From assembly GCA_937899715.1 (NCBI GenBank), contig CALCNX010000048.1, forward strand, positions 74,501 to 138,500: a stretch of DNA of 64,000 nt, written 5' to 3'. The notes under the pieces are model-generated. The model was not told the origin of the DNA. It worked only from the letters and a program-made list of their open reading frames with translations, and searched no databases. Shown here piece by piece: positions 33,767 to 41,898 of the stretch (its first letter is position 1; each line of letters begins with the position of its first letter). The translations under genes and the position numbers were made by a program. The DNA comes from an uncultured bacterium (GTDB lineage Bacteria > Bacteroidota > Ignavibacteria > Kapaibacteriales > UBA4661).

Positions 33767-34897
33767 TTACCGTGTGAGTATTAGCGTTACACTCTCCTTG
33801 CGGGGTGTGTTTGTTTCATCGGTAATAGTCAGTTCGGCTATGTACGTTCCTGAAGCCCACGAAGCTGCATCTACGCGATATTCCTGCGCTCCGGCTTTTG
33901 CTTTCCCGTTTGCCAAGACCGCCATACGGCGGCGGTCGGCGCTGAACACCTCCAATAACACCGAAGCGTCTTTTGCCAGCGTGTAGGACAGCACCATAGA
34001 AGATGAAAACGGATTTGGTGCTGCTTGGAGACCGGAAGAAGCAACGCGAAGTGCTCCACCACTACTCGGGTTATAGATAAACTTTGTGCTGGTCGCTGTT
34101 GCGATATTATCTGAAACTGTGACTTTCAGTACAGCCCTGATAAAATTTGATGGCATATACAATGAGCGGTATGAGACATTGCCACCGCTCATAAACGGTA
34201 GCCAGCCTGAAGATTGACCATTCGTGTATTGCTCCTGAATTTGCCATGAATAGTTATTAATTGCTCCGTTGTTATTGCTGACGCTTGCTGTATAATTCCC
34301 TGTTTCTCCCGAATAAAGAAAATCCGGTCCGTCAATGTACACCGACAACGGTGGCGGCTGACGCTCGTAATAGACCCGTGAATAGGGTTGGTAATCCAGT
34401 GGAACATAGTGCGGATCGTGGCGCATGAGAGGCCATACACCCCATTTTGAGTCGTACTTTCCGCTTACCGAAGCTACGGCAGAATGGTCGCCGGTGTAAT
34501 AGATTTTAACGGCAGCGGCGGGATTGCCAGTAACTTGGTAACAATCATTCCAATACTTTGATATATTACTATTTGGAATGCCGGAGCCATCTAAATGGTC
34601 AATCCAAACCGCATTTCCTCCACCTTCAGTTAAATGATAGGCATACGCATGGCAGTTATGTGTTCTGGAAGGCGCTGATAGCACTTGTGCATTTGGATAT
34701 TGTTGTGCTACTTGGTTAAGTATCCACGCCTTTTCCGATTCCGACAACTCCGGTCGAATATAGGCAAGAACGGGTGTATATTTACAGGTATAGACGGTTG
34801 TTGGGGTTTGTGCTATGGCGTGATTCCGATTTGCAAACGCCAGCAGAAGGGTAAGAATGACTGCAAATCGTCGTGTTATGATATTGACTATAGGCAT
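33767..34897 (-). CDS. Secreted T9SS cargo protein, possible papain-like cysteine peptidase fold with Ig-like domain
   Basis: The 376-aa product has a signal peptide (ending near HAIAQ) and a C-terminal type A sorting domain for type IX secretion. That domain (about residues 290-376) has PNPFSSSMVLSYTLAKD, a SADRRRM turn and a final SGTYIAELTI strand. The N-terminal domain carries HNCHAYAYHL (Cys82) and later GDHSAVASVSGKYDSKWG (His138). A Cys in an N-terminal helix followed by a His in a strand and an SKWG turn recalls circularly permuted papain-like (NlpC/CHAP-type) peptidases; this is inference. A central Ig-like segment follows (PDFLYSGETGNYTASVSNNN). The gene is single, with its own terminator. 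Confidence 0.8.
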   Translation of the reverse strand: MPIVNIITRRFAVILTLLLAFANRNHAIAQTPTTVYTCKYTPVLAYIRPELSESEKAWILNQVAQQYPNAQVLSAPSRTHNCHAYAYHLTEGGGNAVWIDHLDGSGIPNSNISKYWNDCYQVTGNPAAAVKIYYTGDHSAVASVSGKYDSKWGVWPLMRHDPHYVPLDYQPYSRVYYERQPPPLSVYIDGPDFLYSGETGNYTASVSNNNGAINNYSWQIQEQYTNGQSSGWLPFMSGGNVSYRSLYMPSNFIRAVLKVTVSDNIATATSTKFIYNPSSGGALRVASSGLQAAPNPFSSSMVLSYTLAKDASVLLEVFSADRRRMAVLANGKAKAGAQEYRVDAASWASGTYIAELTITDETNTPRKESVTLILTR

Positions 34898-34942
34898 AAT
34901 GAACAGATAAAATTCAATGTGAAGAAAAAGGATAAACTTAAT

Positions 34943-35854
34943 TTATTTACCGGACGCAAAACGTTCTGCATGAGCAAAAATTATCGCCTTCGCTTGCAAT
35001 GTGTGTCCACCCGCAAGCCCACGAGAGATTAATCTAACCTCCTCGTTCTTACTGGCTTCCTCGGTAAAGGTAGAATCCTTTGCGCGAAGCATAAGCGCAC
35101 TCAAGAGCCATAAGCCCTGGGTCTTACCTAATTCACTCTCGTAGAACATATCTGCATACCGAAGTTTTGAAAGCACTTTGGCAGCCAGTTTGCGCTGTAC
35201 TTTCGGGCTTAATTGATTCAAAAAACCGGTGCGAGTAAGAATGACTTCTATCAACGTTACTTGCATCATTGAGTAAAAAATGACTCGCTGGCCAAGAACA
35301 GGCTTAACATTTTGGATGAAAGGATCGCAAGAAATATTAAGTTTGTCGTAGCGCTTGAGGCACTCTTCTAACGCATCAGAGCGTTTCTCAAATTCACGCC
35401 AAACATTTCGTATGTCAAACATTGATTCCCGGCAACGCCAAATAGAAGAACAAACACTTGCGGGTGCTAACTCCGCATTGTTGGGGTGTCCCAGTCCGGT
35501 TTCTAGCAGACCCCGCGTGGACATTGAATCCAGAATAGTCTGTGGTACGTCATACTCGAAACGCGGTGTTCCCGGCGGATCATCCGGCAAACGGCGATAA
35601 ATATATCTGTCAGGAGCGTCTAAAGCATAGATTGCCTCGCAGCCCACTGAATCTTGCGCAGGTTCAGGACGAATTTCCAGCAATGCCAGCAAGCGTTTTT
35701 CGCGTTCAGCTTCTTGTGGTGTTAGTCCATTGTCCTCGCAGGTGGTACAGCAAAAGCAGAAAACCGAAGCGAGCAGGAGGAGTAATGTTTTTCCACCCTG
35801 TTGTATTCCTGAATTTCCGAAAGAAAACGATGCCCAGTATTGAGAGGTGCGCAT
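34943..35854 (-). CDS. Secreted or lipid-anchored protein of unknown function, paralog of the upstream gene
   Basis: The 303-aa product has an N-terminal hydrophobic segment (TLLLLLASVFCFCC) that looks like a signal sequence, with several Cys that could include a lipobox. The mature part aligns by eye with the upstream gene product: PQTILDSMSTRGLLE matches PDDVLKRLATEALLL, EKRSDALEECLKRYDKL matches FKRPDAAATMLTLYQRL, and NQLSPKVQRKLA matches RQLSSAEQKALA. I do not recognise a named family. The two genes are separated by 2 bp and surely co-transcribed. A LytTR regulator gene and 21-bp direct repeats lie just upstream of the pair. Confidence 0.75.
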   Translation of the reverse strand: MRTSQYWASFSFGNSGIQQGGKTLLLLLASVFCFCCTTCEDNGLTPQEAEREKRLLALLEIRPEPAQDSVGCEAIYALDAPDRYIYRRLPDDPPGTPRFEYDVPQTILDSMSTRGLLETGLGHPNNAELAPASVCSSIWRCRESMFDIRNVWREFEKRSDALEECLKRYDKLNISCDPFIQNVKPVLGQRVIFYSMMQVTLIEVILTRTGFLNQLSPKVQRKLAAKVLSKLRYADMFYESELGKTQGLWLLSALMLRAKDSTFTEEASKNEEVRLISRGLAGGHTLQAKAIIFAHAERFASGK

Positions 35855-35856
35855 GG

Positions 35857-36591
35857 TTATTTCCCTTCGGCAAAAAGTTTGGTTTGGTTGTAGATTTCCG
35901 TGAGGTCGTTGAGATTGTTCAGCGTACCTTGCTCAAGTAATAATCGGGTATTCGGTGATGCGACTGCGCGCTGCTGCGCCTCCAAGAGCCGTGCCATCAC
36001 GAAACCCGTGCTGACAAGACTGAGACCGCCATACGCTTTGGGAACAAGCTGTTTCCCATCGTATTTTGTAATACACTCCACCGCAAGAGCCTTCTGTTCA
36101 GCACTGCTTAGTTGGCGTATTATCTCGCGCTGCGCAAGGAATATTTCTACAAAACTGAGTTCAAAAGAAAAACGTCCACTTTCTATCAGGCTTGTTTTCT
36201 TTTCAGCATCGGCGGTTTGTAGGCGTTGGTAGAGGGTCAGCATTGTGGCGGCGGCATCGGGGCGCTTGAAAAGTTCTTGCAAGCCGTTAAAGTTTTCCAG
36301 CCTAAAACTGAAGGCTTTTTGGACGCTGTTGGAAGCATATATCTCCGGCATAAAAGGAAACTTCAGGCACGATAGCAAAAGTGCTTCGGTCGCCAGGCGT
36401 TTGAGTACGTCGTCGGGAATTTGAGAGCGCTTCCATGCTTCAGGTACCGTCATAGTGCCCGTGATAGCAACTTTGGGGAACTCAAACGGTGTCGTTATAC
36501 GGTTGGCGGGCTGCCCCTGCGCTTGGGCATAGAGCGGAAAAGAAGACAAAACCCCCATACAGAAGGTGAGGAGCACAAGACGTTGTAGCAT
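35857..36591 (-). CDS. Secreted protein of unknown function, first gene of a paralogous pair
   Basis: From the ATG at 36591 the product is 244 aa with a signal peptide (MLQRLVLLTFCMGVLSSFPL, cleavage near LYAQA). The mature protein is mostly helical, with PDDVLKRLATEALLLSCLKF, LQELFKRPDAAATMLTLYQR and IIRQLSSAEQKALAVECI as conserved-looking helices shared with the next gene. No catalytic motif is apparent. Start has the CTATG context. The 274 bp upstream carry three 21-bp direct repeats and a small palindrome, a plausible control region, followed by the LytTR regulator gene on the same strand. Confidence 0.75.
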   Translation of the reverse strand: MLQRLVLLTFCMGVLSSFPLYAQAQGQPANRITTPFEFPKVAITGTMTVPEAWKRSQIPDDVLKRLATEALLLSCLKFPFMPEIYASNSVQKAFSFRLENFNGLQELFKRPDAAATMLTLYQRLQTADAEKKTSLIESGRFSFELSFVEIFLAQREIIRQLSSAEQKALAVECITKYDGKQLVPKAYGGLSLVSTGFVMARLLEAQQRAVASPNTRLLLEQGTLNNLNDLTEIYNQTKLFAEGK

Positions 36592-36781
36592 AGCGAAATC
36601 CTGCAAAATAGTTTTTCAGCTCCATAGTGAGATTATTGTTGCATCCGAATTGGTATGGTTCGCTCATGCCTATACCCTAATTCCAATACATTGCCCGTCC
36701 ATGCGAGCAGAAACATGGCGGGGCGGCGTACTTTTTTGTACGCTACCAAACTACATCATTCCCATCCTGCGGGCAAGCCCT

Positions 36782-36844
36782 TCGGAAAATCCTGTCCCGA
36801 TATCGGAAAATCTCGTCCGTTTTTCGGAAAATCTTGCCCACCAC
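36782..36844. repeat. Three tandem 21-bp direct repeats upstream of the secreted paralog pair
   Basis: The 10-mer TCGGAAAATC starts at 36782, 36803 and 36824, each exactly 21 bp apart, with a more variable second half (TGTCC, CGTCC, TGCCC). Two-helical-turn spacing is what LytTR regulators use for their direct repeats, and a LytTR gene ends 22 bp away. The array also could be coding-neutral minisatellite DNA. Confidence 0.7.
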
Positions 36845-36865
36845 ATTCACATGGCTTTTCAAATG

Positions 36866-37273
36866 TTACCGCTTCTCGTAGTATTCCCGCCATCGGCGGA
36901 TAAATTCAGCTTTGTAGGTACGCGAAACGGGATATGACTTCTGTACGCCACATTCCATCACGCGCACGATTGCTTCTTTGCCGACGGATTTCCAAGAAGG
37001 GCAGTAGGCAAGATTCACAATGAGCGACTGATTGCAGCGCACGAGAGTTGAGGCTGCACTGTGCTCCTGCTCAAATTCCTTCAGAGAGTGAAAGACCGTG
37101 AGCGTTTTTGCTTCATCGCCGAAGTGCAGCAATGAGTTTTTGCCATCGCTTGTGAAGCAGCGAATGCGCTCCGCCTCAATAGCTTGAGTACCCGTCGCCG
37201 TCCGAAGAACTACTATCTGAGAGGGTATAAGATTTGCCCTGAATGTATGAGCGGACGTTACGTCTGTCGTCAT
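36866..37273 (-). CDS. Stand-alone LytTR-family DNA-binding regulator
   Basis: The product from the ATG at 37273 (135 aa) is almost entirely a LytTR domain: ERIRCFTSDGKNSLLHFGDE, TLTVFHSLKEFEQEH, TLVRCNQSLIVNLAYCPSW and the C-terminal VSRTYKAEFIRRWREYY. There is no receiver domain or membrane segment, so it is not a classical response regulator; activity may depend on abundance or a separate partner. LytTR proteins bind direct repeats about 21 bp apart, and such a repeat lies between this gene and the secreted pair. It is divergent from carA. Start has CTATG context; upstream codons would add an unrelated hydrophobic leader. Confidence 0.88.
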   Translation of the reverse strand: MTTDVTSAHTFRANLIPSQIVVLRTATGTQAIEAERIRCFTSDGKNSLLHFGDEAKTLTVFHSLKEFEQEHSAASTLVRCNQSLIVNLAYCPSWKSVGKEAIVRVMECGVQKSYPVSRTYKAEFIRRWREYYEKR

Positions 37274-37632
37274 AGAGAGAGAATAAAATAATATGGTTGA
37301 ATATGTGCAGTCTGCAAGCAAAGACCACGAGAAGAGGGCTTGCATCCGACACAATGAAAATCACAATAAAAAAATTGCACATTTTCGGAGAACTCAAATG
37401 TACGAAAAAAGGCAAGACCACACAAATCCAGCGATCGCGAGCAAATGTCCGATGCCTCACAGGCTGAAGAGTGTTATGAAAAGATATAACGGCAGCCATA
37501 AAGGCAACATATTCATCGTTGGCAAAGTCCCGCAAATTCCGTATTTTGTATGCTTGTGTGCTGCTGCGTAACGCCCGCGCCGTAGCAATACGACAGCTCA
37601 ATAGCGGCGAATTTTTGTTCTGACACAAACAC
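37274..37632. other. Intergenic region between lytTR and carA, 359 bp
   Basis: This is the divergent promoter region of the LytTR gene (minus) and carA (plus). I see no gene, tRNA or strong hairpin. An A-rich stretch lies near 37364-37376, and a TTGGC...TATTTTG pair near 37520-37550 loosely resembles Bacteroidota promoter elements, which is too weak to call. Confidence 0.5.
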
Positions 37633-38772
37633 ATGACACCAGCACTCTTAGCGCTTGAAAACGGAATGACCTTCCGCGGTTTTGCTTTCGGGGACGTAGA
37701 AGCAGAAGCACAGGGCGAAGTAATTTTCAATACTGCCATGACTGGCTACCAAGAAGCACTCACCGATCCCAGCTATTACGGGCAAATCCTAACCTTTACC
37801 TATCCGCATATCGGCAATTATGGCGTGAATGTTCACGATGTCGAATCCGCGACCATGCAAGCGGCGGGCTTGATTGTGCGGGAATATTCGCAAACGTACT
37901 CGAATTGGCGGGCAACGCACTCGCTGGCAGAATTTTTACAGATGAATAATAAAATGGGAATTGAGGGACTGGATACGCGAGCGTTGGTGCGAGTGCTCAG
38001 AAGCGAAGGCGTAATGCGGGGTATCATCTCGGCAAAGGAAACTAATGCTGATGTACTCATAGACCGTGCGCGTGCTATTGCCAGCATGGACGGGCTTGAT
38101 TTGACAGGCTACGTTACCTGCAAGGAAGCGCATCTCTACCAAGAGTCCGATGAGCCGTATATTCTCGGCGTAAATGGTTACCGTGCGCCGAAGAAACTAC
38201 GAGTGGCAGCGATTGATTATGGCATCAAAAAGAACATTCTTCGCCGTCTGGCAAGTTACGGCTGCGAAATTATGCTCTTTCCCTCCAATGCTACGGCAGA
38301 GGACATACGTGCGTATAACCCCGATGGAATCTTTCTTTCCAATGGTCCCGGCGACCCCGCTGCGGTAAACATTGACGCCGTACGTGAACTTCTTACCGAA
38401 ACCCCCGTCTTTGGTATTTGCTTGGGGCACCAAATCTTGGGTTTGGCGTTGAATGCGAGCACCTATAAAATGAAATTTGGTCATCGCGGCGTGAATCATC
38501 CTGTGAAGAATCTTCTCACGGGAGGAATTGAAATTACTTCGCAGAATCACGGTTTTGCTGTGGATGCAGCATCTATGCCGCCGGAGATTGAATTGACACA
38601 TATCAATTTGAACGATAATACGGTTTCCGGCTTCCGTCACCGAACCCTGCCCATCTTTTGTGTGCAATACCACCCCGAAGCAGCGCCCGGTACGCACGAT
38701 TCAGACTATCTTTTTCGTCAATTTGTCGAAGCTATGAACACTCACAAAAGCTCTTTGGTTGCAGTTGCATAA
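37633..38772 (+). CDS. carA: Carbamoyl-phosphate synthase small subunit (glutaminase)
   Basis: CarA (379 aa) hydrolyses glutamine to supply ammonia for carbamoyl phosphate, which feeds arginine and pyrimidine synthesis. The N-terminal CarA domain shows EVIFNTAMTGYQEALTDPSY and TFTYPHIGNYGVN. The class I glutamine amidotransferase domain has the nucleophile Cys263 in FGICLGHQILGLAL and the His/Glu pair in YHPEAAPGTHDS. Length is normal. carB is not in the window, so the two subunits are encoded apart. It is read divergently from the LytTR gene. Confidence 0.97.
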   Translation: MTPALLALENGMTFRGFAFGDVEAEAQGEVIFNTAMTGYQEALTDPSYYGQILTFTYPHIGNYGVNVHDVESATMQAAGLIVREYSQTYSNWRATHSLAEFLQMNNKMGIEGLDTRALVRVLRSEGVMRGIISAKETNADVLIDRARAIASMDGLDLTGYVTCKEAHLYQESDEPYILGVNGYRAPKKLRVAAIDYGIKKNILRRLASYGCEIMLFPSNATAEDIRAYNPDGIFLSNGPGDPAAVNIDAVRELLTETPVFGICLGHQILGLALNASTYKMKFGHRGVNHPVKNLLTGGIEITSQNHGFAVDAASMPPEIELTHINLNDNTVSGFRHRTLPIFCVQYHPEAAPGTHDSDYLFRQFVEAMNTHKSSLVAVA

Positions 38773-38892
38773 AGTGTTTGTTGTATAAGCACTTCCTGTA
38801 TAATTACATTTGCTGCATCGTGCAGCCAATATTGTTACTGGTATTGGATTTTTCAACGATATTTTTCTCCATTGTTCTTCGTTATTACGCTC

Positions 38893-39678
38893 ATGTCTAA
38901 TAGTGATACTTCACCTGTCCTCGAACCTCCGGTCAACGCAGCGCCCGTTCTTTCGCTTCCTGTTCTTCAGCCAGTTACCTCTCAAGCACCCGACCGCTTC
39001 ACGGTACAGGTTGCCAGCGACGAGCACACACGCTTTGCTGAGGGAATTTGTGCTGAAATGGAAGCATCAGCAAAGGTGCGCGGCACGGGGATTGCCAAGC
39101 GCAAGCCGGAATATATCATCAACAAAATGCACGAAGGCAAGGCGGTCATTGCTCTCACGGACGACGGTCGTTTTGCGGGTTTTTGCTATATTGAGACATG
39201 GAGCGGCAAAGAATTTGTTGCTAATTCGGGATTGATTGTTGTGCCGGAATTTCGCAAAGATGGTTTAGCAAAGCGCATCAAACAGCGTATTTTCGAGCTT
39301 TCCCGCGAAAAATATCCCGATGCAAAAATTTTTGGTATCACTACCAGTCACGCAGTAATGAAAATTAACACCGAGCTTGGTTATGTGCCCGCCCCTTTCT
39401 CCGAATTGACGCAAGACGAAACCTTTTGGAATGGTTGTAGCTCTTGCCCGAATTACGATATTCTATCCAGAACACAGCGTAAAATGTGCCTTTGTACGGG
39501 TATGCTTTTTGACCCAAATGACCCACATCCCATTGTGGAGCGTGTCGCGGAGCATTTGAGTCCTGAGATTGCGGCGCAACTTTTGAACGGGGAATCTCTC
39601 GAGAGTAATCCTTCTGAAAATGATGGAGTAGAAAACAGAGAAGTAGAAAACAGAGAAGTAGAAAACAGGAATGAATAG
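38893..39678 (+). CDS. GNAT acetyltransferase, Bacteroidota ArgA-like (putative N-acetylglutamate synthase)
   Basis: The 261-aa product belongs to a GNAT group that, in Bacteroidota, usually sits beside argG/argC and is thought to provide N-acetylglutamate. Signature segments are ASAKVRGTGIAKRKPEYIIN, ALTDDGRFAGFCYIETWSG, the acetyl-CoA loop VPEFRKDGLAKRIKQRIFEL, FGITTSHAVMKINTELGY and a Cys-rich end (FWNGCSSCPNYD, KMCLCTGMLF). The role is inferred from family context, not proven. Here it lies 20 kb from argG and argC. Residues 1-35 are a Pro/Val-rich extension, and the C-terminus ends in a 5-residue repeat (VENRE, three copies) from a DNA minisatellite. ATG at 38893 is the chosen start. Confidence 0.82.
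   Translation: MSNSDTSPVLEPPVNAAPVLSLPVLQPVTSQAPDRFTVQVASDEHTRFAEGICAEMEASAKVRGTGIAKRKPEYIINKMHEGKAVIALTDDGRFAGFCYIETWSGKEFVANSGLIVVPEFRKDGLAKRIKQRIFELSREKYPDAKIFGITTSHAVMKINTELGYVPAPFSELTQDETFWNGCSSCPNYDILSRTQRKMCLCTGMLFDPNDPHPIVERVAEHLSPEIAAQLLNGESLESNPSENDGVENREVENREVENRNE
39628..39672 (+). repeat. 15-bp tandem repeat at the 3' end of the GNAT gene
   Basis: GTAGAAAACAGAGAA occurs at 39628 and 39643, with a diverged third copy at 39658. It encodes VENRE repeats and changes the C-terminal tail in whole 5-residue steps. Confidence 0.8.
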
Positions 39679-39849
39679 TAAAAATTCTGCGAATAGCGAA
39701 GAAATTTCTTGCTGAGCAGCATTTTTTGCAAATCGCGCTTGCAATTAACGCTCTAATACGCTATGTTGTGCTTCAAAATCCGATGTGTTGGCGAAAGCCC
39801 CATCGTTCTCCCTCCATCCTACTTCTTGCCTCTCACGGTGGGGTGTTCA

Positions 39850-40347
39850 ATGAAAACCGTTTCAAAAGCATATTGTACGCACGGGAAGCGACAGCCTCAC
39901 TTTCTCGTTCTTCCTTTTCTTTCTTTGTTGTTAGTGCTTGGCACTTCATGGTTTGCGGGCTGTAGCGACGAAATACTTAATCCTCCGGTGGAAATTCCTT
40001 CGGGTGAGTACCGAGGCCAGTATACGCTTACGCATAACAATCCTGCCGATACTCTTGGTTTACGGGGTGGTTTGAGTGAAATAAACTTGTCCATAAATTC
40101 AACCCTCAAAACATACAGCCTTACGCCCTTTGGCGACAGTTCAAGAATTCTTTCCAGCCAAGGTGCATACAAGCTGGCGTATCGGAAGGTTACCTTTACT
40201 GACCGCTCCATGAAAACGGTATCTGATATGTCGCTTTTGCTCAATGGTGAATTCACATATACTTTCGATGGAGCAAATCTGGTTCTCACACAAAGTGATG
40301 CCGTGACAAAGCGTGAGAGGTCATTTTTTCTCTTGCGAGCACGGTAA
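39850..40347 (+). CDS. Small lipoprotein of unknown function
   Basis: The 165-aa product has a signal peptide with a lipobox (LVLGTSWFAGC, Cys at about residue 38), followed by Ser-Asp, so it is likely anchored in a membrane on the periplasmic side. The mature part has several beta-strand-like stretches (EYRGQYTLTHNNPADTLGLR, GEFTYTFDGANLVLTQSD), reminiscent of small lipocalin-like or DUF-type lipoproteins of Bacteroidota. No function can be assigned. It stands alone between the GNAT gene and eno. The ATG at 39850 is favoured because it directly precedes a basic N-region and the signal. Confidence 0.72.
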   Translation: MKTVSKAYCTHGKRQPHFLVLPFLSLLLVLGTSWFAGCSDEILNPPVEIPSGEYRGQYTLTHNNPADTLGLRGGLSEINLSINSTLKTYSLTPFGDSSRILSSQGAYKLAYRKVTFTDRSMKTVSDMSLLLNGEFTYTFDGANLVLTQSDAVTKRERSFFLLRAR

Positions 40348-40434
40348 AGGGGACTTTCACGATAAACTACCACAATAAAAACTACATTCTACACTTCACA
40401 TTTTTCTAAATTCCTCCAATTTTTTTCTTCGTCT

Positions 40435-41733
40435 ATGGCTACAATTCTCGACATCCAAGCCCGCGAAATACTTGATTCACGCGGCAATCCTACTGTTGAA
40501 GCTGATGTGATTTTGGATGATTATTCCTTTGGACGTGCTGCTGTGCCGTCTGGTGCAAGCACCGGTGCGCACGAAGCTCACGAACTCCGCGACGACGACA
40601 AAAAACGCTATCTTGGCAAAGGTGTTTTGAAAGCAGTGGAAGCAATCGAAGGCGAAATCAGCGAAGCGCTCATTGGTGAGGATGCAAGCGACCAAGTGGA
40701 AATTGACCGCCTCCTACGGGAATTGGACGGTACGCCGAACAAAAAGCGGCTGGGTGCAAACGCCATTCTTGCTGTCTCGCTCGCAACCGCAAAAGCAGCG
40801 GCAGACTCACACGAACTGGAGCTTTTCCGCTATATCGGCGGACCGAACGCAAAAGTTCTTCCTGTGCCGCTTATGAATATTATTAACGGCGGTCATCATG
40901 CCGATAACAATGTAGATTTTCAGGAGTTTATGATTGTGCCCGTAAAAGCGGACAGCTTCAGTACCGCAATCCGCATGGGAACGGAAATTTTTCATGCGCT
41001 CAAGGGTGTTTTGAAAGCAAAAGGCGCAAATACGGCTGTTGGCGACGAAGGCGGCTTCGCGCCATCACTTGCCTCCAACGAAGAAGCACTGGATGTGATT
41101 ATGCAGGCTATCGAAAAAGCAGGTTACAAGCCGGGCGACGACATCATGCTTGCGCTTGACGTAGCTGCCAGTGAAATGGTGAATGCTTCCGGCAAAGAAG
41201 GCGTGTACAAGCTCTACAAATCCTCGCAAGAAGAAAAATCCAGCGATGATATGGTCTCGTGGTACAAAGACCTCAGCAAAAAATATCCGATTATTTCCAT
41301 CGAAGACGGTATGGCAGAAGAAGATTGGAAAGGCTGGGCAAAGTTGACGAAAGAACTTGGTTCATCAGTGCAGCTTGTCGGCGATGATCTTTTCGTCACA
41401 AACGTCGATTTCTTGCAGCGCGGCATCAACGAAAATGTTGGGAATTCAATTTTGGTGAAAGTGAACCAAATCGGTTCGCTCACTGAGACTCTTGATGCCA
41501 TAGCGCTTGCGCAGCGCAATAGCTATACCGCAATCATCTCGCACCGTTCGGGCGAGACCGAAGACACAACAATTGCAGACCTCTCAGTAGCCACTAACGC
41601 CGGACAAATCAAAACTGGTTCCGCGAGCCGTACTGACCGTATTGCAAAGTACAACCAGCTTTTGCGAATTGAACAAATGCTGGGCATTCAGGCGGTCTAC
41701 CCGGGTTTATCAGCCTTCAAAGTGAAACGATAA
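40435..41733 (+). CDS. eno: Enolase
   Basis: Enolase (432 aa) converts 2-phosphoglycerate to phosphoenolpyruvate in glycolysis. It opens with ILDIQAREILDSRGNPTVEA and carries GASTGAHEAHELRD, GANAILAVSLATAKAAA, the Mg ligands in LALDVAASE, ISIEDGMAEEDW and GDDLFVTN, and the catalytic Lys in LVKVNQIGSLTET. SHRSGETEDTTIADLSV follows. Length is normal. Start has CTATG context without Shine-Dalgarno. A weak hairpin (AGTGTT/AACACT, 41744-41759) after the stop may end transcription before the phosphohexomutase gene. Confidence 0.98.
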   Translation: MATILDIQAREILDSRGNPTVEADVILDDYSFGRAAVPSGASTGAHEAHELRDDDKKRYLGKGVLKAVEAIEGEISEALIGEDASDQVEIDRLLRELDGTPNKKRLGANAILAVSLATAKAAADSHELELFRYIGGPNAKVLPVPLMNIINGGHHADNNVDFQEFMIVPVKADSFSTAIRMGTEIFHALKGVLKAKGANTAVGDEGGFAPSLASNEEALDVIMQAIEKAGYKPGDDIMLALDVAASEMVNASGKEGVYKLYKSSQEEKSSDDMVSWYKDLSKKYPIISIEDGMAEEDWKGWAKLTKELGSSVQLVGDDLFVTNVDFLQRGINENVGNSILVKVNQIGSLTETLDAIALAQRNSYTAIISHRSGETEDTTIADLSVATNAGQIKTGSASRTDRIAKYNQLLRIEQMLGIQAVYPGLSAFKVKR

Positions 41734-41898
41734 ATACGCGAGAAGTGTTTTTGAACACTGACTGTTTTTACTTATAGCATAAATTTCTATATCACCGGGA
41801 CGTAAGAACGGCAGCGTGTGTGAAGAAAAAGCCGATACCCCGAAAGAAGTCGTCATACTTAACTTACCGATATGTTTCATTTTTAATGGTGTACCGAT

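Noticed and set aside
36726..36743. Palindrome GCGTAC-TTTTTT-GTACGC as a terminator
   Set aside because: The T-run is in the loop, not after the stem, and it lies in front of a gene start; left as part of the control region.
36782..36844. Repeat array considered as CRISPR
   Set aside because: Units are 21 bp and contiguous without spacers, and there are no cas genes.
36566..36937. Open frame across the 21-bp repeats with a SENLVRF-like heptad peptide
   Set aside because: It overlaps the ends of two well-supported minus-strand genes and its repeats follow from the DNA periodicity; a coding role is not supported.
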